Below are positions 22,286-30,015 of a stretch of DNA of 39,964 nucleotides, one piece after another (within the stretch, counting starts at the first letter, position 1; each line of letters starts with the position of its first letter). Source of the DNA: a virus; the IMG/VR virus record IMGVR_UViG_3300048672_000524, positions 64,001 through 103,964 of that record. The stretch is one strand, 5' to 3'. The translations under genes and the position numbers were made by a program. Below the pieces are notes generated by a model. That model saw only the letters and a list, made by a program, of their open reading frames with translations, was not told where the DNA came from and did not search any database.

Positions 22286-22313
22286 ATAGCCCCCGGAGAG
22301 ATTCGGGGGCTAT
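22286..22313 (+). terminator. GC-rich hairpin after tape measure gene
   Basis: ATAGCCCCCG (22286-22295) and CGGGGGCTAT (22304-22313) form a perfect ten-base stem with an eight-base loop. Only TCC follows, not a T-run, so it may stabilise the mRNA end or pause polymerase rather than terminate. The hub gene's AGGA ribosome site follows directly. Confidence 0.6.
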
Positions 22314-22328
22314 TCCTCAGGAACCTAT

Positions 22329-23969
22329 ATGGCGTATACTAATTATTCACAGGCTTGGTTAGAAGACCAGTCTTCGATTAGATCAATCTTTGTTGTTGCT
22401 AATGTACTTTACGATAGTACAGGATTAGGTACATCCTATGTTTCTACACCATTATATTTTTCATCAGATGGTTATATAACTACTGATGGATTGATTAGCT
22501 TTAATCCAATTATTAGAGGCGATATTACTTTATCAGAATCTATAACTTCTGATGGTAATATTACTATGTCATTTGGAGATATTTCACTATCTAATTTTAA
22601 TGGTGAAATAGACTCGTACCTTGATAATAATAAATACATTTGGGTTAATCAATCCATACAGATCTACCTTGGAGACCCTACATGGGCCGCAGTCAATACA
22701 GACTTCTCTATTAGTACTAGTAAATTTAAACTAGTATTTAATGGAATAATGGATGATATTGATTGTAAATCAAGAACAGAATTAAATATTAAGCTTAGAG
22801 ACAAGCTGGAAAAGCTTAATAGTCCATTAACAGAAAACAAATTAGGCGTTTATGGTACCTGGGTAAACTCAGTACAAAATGCCGATAATATTAAGCCCTT
22901 AGTATTTGGTGAAGTATTTAATATGTCACCACTACTTATTGATCCTAATAACGGCGGTGGCCAGTATATGGTTAATGATGGGGCTGTAGCTGAAGTAATT
23001 GAGATCAGAGATAATGGAGTCCCAATTTACCAAAATGGTAGTTCAGTTTATACTGGTGCTACTGTTAATACTTCTACTGGTACATTTATCCTTACGTATC
23101 CACCTTCTGGTACTATAACTGCGTCCGTACGAGGAGTTAATAATTCTATTAACTTAAGCACTGGGGCCTTAGTTACTGGTACATATACTAATAAAGTAGC
23201 TAATTTAATAGCACTTATTACCACACAGTATGGTAAAGCCAATTCTAGGTTAGTAGCTGCTGATTTAGACTTAACTAACTTATCAGCTTTTGATTCTGCT
23301 AATACTCAACCAGTAGGTATAGTAATTACAGATAGAACAAATGTACTAACAGTATGTCAGGATTTAGCTTCAAGTTTAGGTACGCAACTTTATTTTAATA
23401 GAGAAGGTAAATTACAGCTTATTAAATATGGTGTAGGTATAACACCTGCACAGGATACTAATATAACAATAGGAGTTGCTTCTCCTATTACAGAATCAGA
23501 CATTATATTTGATTCTATTTCCATCAGTAGTAAGGTTCCTTTTTCTGGAGCTATTAAGTTAGGCTACTGTAAGAATTGGACAGTACAGGATAGTCTAGTT
23601 ACTGCAATACCTGCAGATCATAAAGATATGTTTGCTACAGAGTGGTTAACAGTAACTTCAACAGCTAGTCCTACTCTTGTAGCAAACTATAAGTTAGATA
23701 TTGATCCACCCCAAAAAGATACAATGCTTCTAGTATCTACGGATGCTACTACTGAAGCTACAAGATTAGTTACTTACTATTCTACTCAACGCTTTGTCTA
23801 TAAGTTTACAGGCGTACCGAAACTACTAGCTCTACGACTAGGGCAGCAAGTATACTTAGCACATTCCAGATTTAATCTGTATAATTCTGGTGCTGGTAAA
23901 TTAGGTCAGGTAGTAAGTATTAGTCCTAACTGGACTACAACACATATTGATATTGAGGTAATTATTTAA
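22329..23969 (+). CDS. tail tip hub protein (putative)
   Basis: The protein has 546 residues and directly follows the tape measure, so it should form the hub that caps the tube. The N-terminal part (about 1-150) is beta-rich (FNPIIRGDITLSESITSDGN, IQIYLGDPTWAAVNTDF). The middle has KPLVFGEVFNMSPLLIDPN. The rest has FNREGKLQLIKYGVG and a final beta barrel-like region (RLGQQVYLAHSRFNLYNSGA, WTTTHIDIEVII), reminiscent of gp27/hub-type proteins. I see no separate Dit-like or lambda L/K/I-type genes, so it may combine several tip roles. The stop overlaps the fibre start (TAATG). Confidence 0.6.
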   Translation: MAYTNYSQAWLEDQSSIRSIFVVANVLYDSTGLGTSYVSTPLYFSSDGYITTDGLISFNPIIRGDITLSESITSDGNITMSFGDISLSNFNGEIDSYLDNNKYIWVNQSIQIYLGDPTWAAVNTDFSISTSKFKLVFNGIMDDIDCKSRTELNIKLRDKLEKLNSPLTENKLGVYGTWVNSVQNADNIKPLVFGEVFNMSPLLIDPNNGGGQYMVNDGAVAEVIEIRDNGVPIYQNGSSVYTGATVNTSTGTFILTYPPSGTITASVRGVNNSINLSTGALVTGTYTNKVANLIALITTQYGKANSRLVAADLDLTNLSAFDSANTQPVGIVITDRTNVLTVCQDLASSLGTQLYFNREGKLQLIKYGVGITPAQDTNITIGVASPITESDIIFDSISISSKVPFSGAIKLGYCKNWTVQDSLVTAIPADHKDMFATEWLTVTSTASPTLVANYKLDIDPPQKDTMLLVSTDATTEATRLVTYYSTQRFVYKFTGVPKLLALRLGQQVYLAHSRFNLYNSGAGKLGQVVSISPNWTTTHIDIEVII

Positions 23970-26900
23970 TGGCAACACCAGTAAATACACGTGATCTAAT
24001 TTTAGAAAACGTAAATAGAGCTCGTTTTACTCGTAATCCTAAGACGTTTGTTGGTACCTCATATCCTTGGACTAACTTATTTACTAGTCCTGCTAGTCCT
24101 ACTACTACAGCATTAAATGTTAGTAGTCCTGGGTTACTTGACCCATACGGTACTGTTGCTAAACTGTATGTGCCAACTGCTGTAAATACTACGCACTTAC
24201 TAGCTCCTATTACTTCTACTGGTACTATAGTATCAGGACAAGTATATGAAACAACAGTATACGTTAAAGATGATGGTTCTGGTTTATATAGGCTAGGCAT
24301 TGCTATGCAGGCAGCTAATGCTGGAGGTACCTTAACTAGTTGGCTCCAGTATATTATTGATCCTGTAACTGGTACTTCACCATCTTCAACAAAAAATGTA
24401 GGATGGTCTAATTGGTCCGTAAGTATTGCAGGTATCGGTGCAGGCTGGTGGAAGGTATCTATTTTAGGTACTTTTACCCCTACTCAGTCAGAAGTTACAA
24501 TGAAGGTATATATAGACCTACATGATTCTGCTAACGCCTCTACATTTACTGGTACTGGTATTAACGGTTTATACCTATTTGGTCCGCAGACTTACGTTAA
24601 TAGTCAACCAGATGAAATGATCGGTGATCAGTTTGTAGATTCTACAAATACTACTTATCGTTGGAATGGTTGGGGCTGGTACGCTGCTAGTGGTTCTGCT
24701 AAGACTATTTCACTAACTAATGATAAGCAAGTATTTACATATGACGGTACCGGAGCAGTAGCTCCTGCAGGTCAGTACGTAACATTTAATGTTCAGAAGC
24801 AGAATACTACCGCTACAGTCACTTGGTCAACCGCACCCGCAGTTACACTTTATACTGCTAGTACTGGCGGTTCGACTACTACTACCGGCGATACTGTATA
24901 CATGCGTATTGCCGACTTTGGCGCAAATACTTCTGTTCAAGTTACTGCGTCAATTACTGATAGTGTAACAATCACTGACACTACCACTATTGTTAAGCTT
25001 CAAAATGGTAGTGCTGGCACAAGTGGAACTACTCCAGTAGTAGGATTTTTAACTAATGAAGCTGCGTTAGTATCAGCAGCTAGTGATGGTACAGGATACG
25101 TACTTACTAGCTCTGGTGGTACCTTTAAGACCTATAGCGGTACTACCGATGTAACTACCTCTGCTACCTATGGCGTAAATACTATAGGTAATGCTACAGC
25201 TACACAGAATGGTTTAGCCATTACTATAAATACCGCAACCGGTGTTTATAGCCTAGCAGGTACTTGGACTACAGATACAGAATCCTTTACACTATTAAGT
25301 TTATACAATGGTGTAACTAATACTAAGATTTATAAAATTAGTAAGGCTAAGGCTGGTACACAGGGTACACAGGGTACACAGGGTACACAGGGTATTCAGG
25401 GTGTCCAAGGTCCCTCAGTAGTAGTAACTTCTAATAGAGCAGCCTCCTTTACTAGTACTGCTACAACATTAGACGGAGCCCAAGCAGACATTATACTTAC
25501 TGCTAGCATATTTGGTATTACTTCACCTACATATGCTTGGACATTTAGTGGTTTTCAGTCCTCCCCTACTAATAGCGGAACTTCTAGTCAAACTATTACA
25601 GCTGCTCAATTTGGTACCTCTTCATCAGCTATAGTTACTTGTACAGTTAATGGTACTTATGTAGATAAAATAACTATAGTAAGATTAGATATAGGAGCAA
25701 TCTGGGGTTCTAATATTACTGGGAAACCTGGTACCGATAACCAAATGGTTCGAAACCTGATCGACGCTTCTGTGTGGGCTGTTGGACACACAGGCTCGTA
25801 CCCACTGTTCCCTGAGAACGGCGTATCTACTGGTGGTCTGAACTCAATCGTGCTGGGCGTCGCACCTGATGGCATTCAGCGCCAGTTGTGGAAGGCAGTC
25901 GCTGGCTCTGCTGCTGGCTCTGCTGGTGAGGGCGGCTGGGACTCCACATCGAACACGCCAGTCGATACCTCCAAGGGGTACCGATTCAGCACGTGGATCA
26001 AGATGTCTAACGGCACGACTGGCTCTGTGTACCTTGGTCTGGCATCAAGTGCAGCAGTCGCGTACACCGACACGCCCGGAATCTCTGATGGGAACCCATA
26101 CTTTGTCTCTCAACTACGCTCAGTATTCATTCAGGATCGTTGGTACCTGTTCGTTGGTTACGTGCTGCCGTACGGTACAAGCGACGGCATTCAGCACAAC
26201 TATTCTGGTGTGTACGACGGTGTCACTGGTCAGAAGGTCGCTGTTGGCTCAGACTTCGTGTTCCAGGCGAACACCACAGGATGGATCGGTCTTCGCACGT
26301 ACCAGTACTACACAAACGGTGCTGGCACGACGCAGCACTGGTGGGGTCCTCGCCTCGAACTGTGCGACGGATCAGAACCAACTGTTCAGCAACTCCTGGC
26401 ACCTGCGATTCAGTCGCAAGTTCAAGCGCTCGACACGACTCGTCTCGTGAACAACTACCCGACTGTCATCACAGTTGTGGGTAACACGATCACGAAGTCG
26501 GCTGGTGCGAACGCTTGGGATGCTGGTGTGTTCAGCACGGACTCGTTCACTGGCGGTTGCTACGTCTCGTGGACTGCTCCGAATGCCGGTACTGCCCTAC
26601 CATCGAACTTTATGGTCGGTCTGAATACTGCTTCAGACATATCCGATCCAGGGTACGCAACGCTAGACTGGGCAATCCAGTGCGTTGGCTCGAATCTCGA
26701 ATGCTATGAAAGCAGTAACTACCGTGGCTCTCTAGGCACGTTCGTGAATACTGACGTTCTCGCAGTCACGTATGATGGCTCGAAGGTTCAGTACCTGAAG
26801 AATGGTTCTGTACTTCGCATCGTCGATGCTGCTATCACTGAACGTCTATTCCTTGATACTACACTGAACGATATTGGTTCGAAAATCGCAAATATTCAAT

Positions 26901-27622
26901 TCGGTCCGATGACTTCTGTCGCTGGTCAGGGCTCGCTCTCGCTGGTGAACGATGGTGGTATGGCAGTTGTGAATAACTCTGCAACGAAGGTCGCTGCTAC
27001 ATCTGCTTGGGACTCAGCGTTCCACTCGAAGGACTCGTACACAGGCGGTGCGTATGTCTCGTTCGTTCCTGCTCAGGCTACTCGCGCACTGATGGTTGGT
27101 CTGAATACTGATCCATTAAACACCAACGATTGGAATCCACTAGACTACTCCGTGTACTGCACGTCATCTGGCCAGATCCACGCCGCTGAGAGTGGGGGCC
27201 TATACTACTTGGGTACGTACGCTGTTGGCGATGTACTTGCAATTACGTACGACGGTTCGTACATTCGGTACTACCAGAACGGCACAGTCGTTCGTGGTCC
27301 GAACGCAGTCACGATCACTGCTCCGCTGTTCGTCGATTCGTCGTTCGCTGACACTGGCGGCAAGGTCACTAACATTCAGTTTGGCCCAATGTCCAGTAAT
27401 AATTGGTCAGCGATTGGTGGTGCCCAAAAGCCAGAAAATAATGCTACTTACGGAGCTAACTCTACAAATATTACTTCAATTGGAGTAACTCCAGTATCTA
27501 ACGCCGTTAATAATGGGACAGCTAGTGGTAACAGAGTAGTTATTGATAATACCTCTAATGGTAGAATTATGATTTATGATTCATCTAACGCGCTTCGTGT
27601 AAAAATAGGATATTTAGTATAA
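23969..27622 (+). CDS. modular tail fibre with collagen-like repeat and swapped receptor-binding part
   Basis: The protein has 1217 residues. In order it carries a jelly-roll carbohydrate-binding-like domain (about 30-210, with VGWSNWSVSIAGIGAGWWKV), beta-sandwich domains (about 235-460), a collagen-like Gly-X-Y run (463-480) and an Ig-like domain (about 485-575). Then comes a GC-rich block (about 592-1140) with a second jelly roll (for example STWIKMSNGTTGSVYLGLAS) and two tandem SPRY/lectin-like repeats (about 829-987 and 989-1140, sharing GGxYVS, VGLNT and VLAxTYDGS). The AT-rich end (about 1145-1217) resembles a trimerisation or tip-attachment tail. It starts on the hub stop codon. Host-receptor binding is inferred. 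Confidence 0.78.
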   Translation: MATPVNTRDLILENVNRARFTRNPKTFVGTSYPWTNLFTSPASPTTTALNVSSPGLLDPYGTVAKLYVPTAVNTTHLLAPITSTGTIVSGQVYETTVYVKDDGSGLYRLGIAMQAANAGGTLTSWLQYIIDPVTGTSPSSTKNVGWSNWSVSIAGIGAGWWKVSILGTFTPTQSEVTMKVYIDLHDSANASTFTGTGINGLYLFGPQTYVNSQPDEMIGDQFVDSTNTTYRWNGWGWYAASGSAKTISLTNDKQVFTYDGTGAVAPAGQYVTFNVQKQNTTATVTWSTAPAVTLYTASTGGSTTTTGDTVYMRIADFGANTSVQVTASITDSVTITDTTTIVKLQNGSAGTSGTTPVVGFLTNEAALVSAASDGTGYVLTSSGGTFKTYSGTTDVTTSATYGVNTIGNATATQNGLAITINTATGVYSLAGTWTTDTESFTLLSLYNGVTNTKIYKISKAKAGTQGTQGTQGTQGIQGVQGPSVVVTSNRAASFTSTATTLDGAQADIILTASIFGITSPTYAWTFSGFQSSPTNSGTSSQTITAAQFGTSSSAIVTCTVNGTYVDKITIVRLDIGAIWGSNITGKPGTDNQMVRNLIDASVWAVGHTGSYPLFPENGVSTGGLNSIVLGVAPDGIQRQLWKAVAGSAAGSAGEGGWDSTSNTPVDTSKGYRFSTWIKMSNGTTGSVYLGLASSAAVAYTDTPGISDGNPYFVSQLRSVFIQDRWYLFVGYVLPYGTSDGIQHNYSGVYDGVTGQKVAVGSDFVFQANTTGWIGLRTYQYYTNGAGTTQHWWGPRLELCDGSEPTVQQLLAPAIQSQVQALDTTRLVNNYPTVITVVGNTITKSAGANAWDAGVFSTDSFTGGCYVSWTAPNAGTALPSNFMVGLNTASDISDPGYATLDWAIQCVGSNLECYESSNYRGSLGTFVNTDVLAVTYDGSKVQYLKNGSVLRIVDAAITERLFLDTTLNDIGSKIANIQFGPMTSVAGQGSLSLVNDGGMAVVNNSATKVAATSAWDSAFHSKDSYTGGAYVSFVPAQATRALMVGLNTDPLNTNDWNPLDYSVYCTSSGQIHAAESGGLYYLGTYAVGDVLAITYDGSYIRYYQNGTVVRGPNAVTITAPLFVDSSFADTGGKVTNIQFGPMSSNNWSAIGGAQKPENNATYGANSTNITSIGVTPVSNAVNNGTASGNRVVIDNTSNGRIMIYDSSNALRVKIGYLV
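25355..25408 (+). repeat. 9-bp tandem repeat coding for collagen-like Gly-X-Gln
   Basis: Four perfect copies of GGTACACAG (25355-25390) are followed by two diverged units (GGTATTCAG, GGTGTCCAA). The unit is three codons (Gly-Thr-Gln), so copy-number changes stay in frame and would change fibre length. Collagen-like stretches are common rigid linkers in phage fibres. Confidence 0.9.
25745..27390 (+). other. GC-rich horizontally acquired module within the tail fibre gene
   Basis: At about 25745 the codon pattern flips from CTA/GTA/ACT-rich to CTG/CTC/TCG/CGC-rich, and at about 27390 it flips back, without breaking the frame. I count about three CTAG in 1.65 kb here, against four within 15661-15780 alone. 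The block encodes the receptor-binding domains, so it is probably a swapped host-range module from a GC-richer phage or host. Confidence 0.8.
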
Positions 27623-29436
27623 TGGAAACATATGGGCTCGCAGTATACAGCTCCAGTGGGGTAAGTATATTAAATAATAGTAATACTGTAAACTCTTTAT
27701 TTGTAGAAAAATTAGTAGTTAATACTGCAGGTACTGGAGGTACGTTTACAAGAACATATCCAAATATACCTAATGGATCCTATTTAGTAGTTCAACAAAC
27801 TGGTCAATCTTTTCATAGTTATACAATTGGTACTAATGGTAGTGGTCAGGCTACCATTAGTTTTACTGCGTATTCAGCTGGAGTCGCTGCAGATAGTACA
27901 TTTTTAATATTTACTAAATATGTAGTTGAACCAGATTATGGATTTAGTTTTATCAATAGTAGCGGTGTAAAGATAGCCTCTTCAGAATACGCTACTCCAG
28001 AATACCTAGGTCAAGTATCCTCATTCTCTTACGCTGGTAGTGTTACCTCAGGTTCATATATAGGATACATTTTCATAGGTAATATAAGCGTAGCGCAACA
28101 TAATTATATGTTAGCCTGGGCTTTACCATTAAATACTTCTGCTAATATATGGTACCAAGTAGATAGTTACGTATACTCTAATATGTCAGCTAGCGCTACT
28201 TTTACAGTATGGGCCTTAAATACTGTAACTAACTTCCCATTACCAGTAGCTATAGTGTATAAAGTCCCTCCTTTACACAATGGAGTTAGTTTTAGTGGTA
28301 CTACTAGTGGTATACAGTTATTTGACTCAAATGGTAGTTTAACATTTGATTCCTCATTTATACCTTTAAATATATTTAGTATTTATACAGATGTATCCTA
28401 TACAGCTACTGGAGGAAATGCTCTAGGAAGTTGGGGAGTAAATACTAATAATTATACAGGAGTTAGTTTTACTCCTGCTATAGTTTTCCCAGATTCTTAT
28501 ATTTCTGCAGGATATGGGTCAGGGTTATATAGACTGGCATACGCTGCTAGTACCAGTGGTAGTACCTATAGTTTAAAGTATACTGCTGCTGGGGCTAATG
28601 GTACTTCTAGCACATACTCATTTATAGGTACTACATTTAGTAATTTATCAATTACTATGGTAGATACTTCTCAGCAAGGCGGTACACCTACTTTTGGTAG
28701 TTACACAGTGCCTTATACTCCTACTCAACGAGTATTTACTTCAGGAACTAATACCTTTACCGTACCAACTGGTTGTACTTCATTAAATGTACTTTTAGTG
28801 GGTGGCGGGGGTAATGGTGGAACCTCTACATACACCTCGGGTACTACAGGAGGTGGTGGAGCAGGTTCTGGTGGTCAAGTACTTAACTATACTGCATACT
28901 CTGTTACAGCAGGACAAACTATAACTTGTACTGTAGGAACAGCAGGAGGTAGTACTATCATTAGTGGTGGTAATAGTGGTACTATTACAGCTAATGGAGG
29001 TTCTGCAGGTGGTAATATTGCTACTGCTGGTAGTTCTGGTGCTTCTGCTTCTGCATTACAAAATGGTGTTAATACAGATCCTACTACATCTTATGGAGCC
29101 GGTTCTAATAGTACCACTGGAGCAGGTGGCGCAGGCGGCTCTGGGGGAGCGGGTAGCGCGGCTTCAAGTGGTACTGCTGGTGGTACCGGTGGTATAGGTG
29201 TATCAGTTACTATTAATGGTACTACGTATAATGTAGGTGGTGGTGGTGGTGGTGGTTCCGCTGGTAGTGGTGGTACTGCTTCCTACGGTGGTGGTGCTGG
29301 CGGTAACTTAATGAATATAGGAGCTAATGCTACTGCTAATACAGGTGGTGGTGGTGGTGGTGCTGGGGGTAGGTTAGTTTCTGGTGGTAACTCCGGAGGC
29401 TCTGGGGCTTCTGGTATTATAGTTTGTTATGGATAA
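27622..29436 (+). CDS. glycine-rich tail adhesin
   Basis: The protein has 604 residues. The N-terminal 360 residues are beta-rich, with three or so similar segments of the type GLAVYSSSGVSILNNSNTV, GFSFINSSGVKIAS and GVSFSGTTSGIQLFDSNGS, which look like diverged repeats. From about residue 370 (VFTSGTNTFTVPTGCTSLNV) a Gly-rich domain follows, with long Gly runs, ending ASGIIVCYG. TFTVP followed by VLLVGGGG is typical of phage Gly-rich adhesin domains; poly-glycine sandwiches in T-even gp38 adhesins bind host outer-membrane proteins. It starts on the fibre stop codon, so it probably sits at the same tip. Confidence 0.65.
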   Translation: METYGLAVYSSSGVSILNNSNTVNSLFVEKLVVNTAGTGGTFTRTYPNIPNGSYLVVQQTGQSFHSYTIGTNGSGQATISFTAYSAGVAADSTFLIFTKYVVEPDYGFSFINSSGVKIASSEYATPEYLGQVSSFSYAGSVTSGSYIGYIFIGNISVAQHNYMLAWALPLNTSANIWYQVDSYVYSNMSASATFTVWALNTVTNFPLPVAIVYKVPPLHNGVSFSGTTSGIQLFDSNGSLTFDSSFIPLNIFSIYTDVSYTATGGNALGSWGVNTNNYTGVSFTPAIVFPDSYISAGYGSGLYRLAYAASTSGSTYSLKYTAAGANGTSSTYSFIGTTFSNLSITMVDTSQQGGTPTFGSYTVPYTPTQRVFTSGTNTFTVPTGCTSLNVLLVGGGGNGGTSTYTSGTTGGGGAGSGGQVLNYTAYSVTAGQTITCTVGTAGGSTIISGGNSGTITANGGSAGGNIATAGSSGASASALQNGVNTDPTTSYGAGSNSTTGAGGAGGSGGAGSAASSGTAGGTGGIGVSVTINGTTYNVGGGGGGGSAGSGGTASYGGGAGGNLMNIGANATANTGGGGGGAGGRLVSGGNSGGSGASGIIVCYG

Positions 29437-29439
29437 TTT

Positions 29440-30012
29440 ATGGCAATAATTAAAATGTTTGAAACTCCTCAAGGAGTAGATGCTAAGTATCATAAAATAA
29501 TTAAAGCAGAGATTATTATTTCTGAACTAGTTATCCGAGTGGTAGTAGCTATTTATGCATCGTCAGTAGCTAGAGACGCAGGTAAGTCAGTACTATGGCA
29601 TGAATATGTAGATATTCCCTTTAGTGCCCTAACACAGGATCCTCGTGATCTGCTTTACCCTATGGTGGCTGCCTTCGGTAGCAGTTATTTACATGCTGGA
29701 CAGGCTGATGCTGAAGGTTCAGGGGCACCTGGTAACTTTAATATTAGCCTAAAACCAGAGGCTATGGTAGCTCCTGTTGTACTAGAGCATCCAGCAGGGC
29801 CTACTCCCGAAGAGGCTGCTATGGTTGATATGGGACCGCAACTTCCTATAGTAGAAACACCTATAGTAGATGCTACTCCTATCAATGATGCTCCAGTTTT
29901 ACCTATTATTGAATTTAATCCGGTAGAATCGCCTCCAGCTCCATCTACTCCAATTGACCCAGAAACGGGGCTACCTTATGTAGCCCCCGTTTTAGACCCT
30001 TTAAAGGTATAA
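29440..30012 (+). CDS. hypothetical virion-associated protein with Pro-rich tail
   Basis: The protein has 190 residues, begins three bases after the adhesin stop, and has no recognised family. The first ~110 residues look folded (MAIIKMFETPQGVDAKYHKI, then FSALTQDPRDLLYPMVAAFG). The rest is Pro/Val/Ile-rich and probably extended (VETPIVDATPINDAPVLPII). A small protein of this kind next to fibre genes could be a tail fibre chaperone or a linker; both are guesses. Its 3' end contains a terminator-like hairpin in coding sequence. Confidence 0.6.
   Translation: MAIIKMFETPQGVDAKYHKIIKAEIIISELVIRVVVAIYASSVARDAGKSVLWHEYVDIPFSALTQDPRDLLYPMVAAFGSSYLHAGQADAEGSGAPGNFNISLKPEAMVAPVVLEHPAGPTPEEAAMVDMGPQLPIVETPIVDATPINDAPVLPIIEFNPVESPPAPSTPIDPETGLPYVAPVLDPLKV
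29963..29992 (+). terminator. terminator-like hairpin inside the end of the 190-residue gene
   Basis: AAACGGGGCTAC (29963-29974) and GTAGCCCCCGTTT (29980-29992) pair with one bulged C and a five-base loop, and the pairing ends in TTTTA. It lies within the codons of PETGLPYVAPVLD, 20-50 bases before the stop, so it could attenuate transcription into the next adhesin gene. Confidence 0.6.
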
Positions 30013-30015
30013 TTT

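Noticed and set aside
25355-25408. Possible CRISPR-like array
   Set aside because: The unit is nine bases with no spacers and encodes a Gly-X-Gln collagen-like run; no CRISPR repeats or cas genes were seen anywhere.
25748-25760. GGTTCGAAACC, resembling a tRNA T-loop, near the start of the GC-rich block
   Set aside because: No cloverleaf can be drawn around it and it is within a continuous coding frame; an attachment site in a tRNA gene is not supported.
25869-26709. + strand frames of 193, 114 and 64 codons inside the fibre gene
   Set aside because: GC-rich DNA has fewer chance stops; these translations are Arg/Cys/Ser-rich and unlike proteins, whereas the main frame encodes clear domains.
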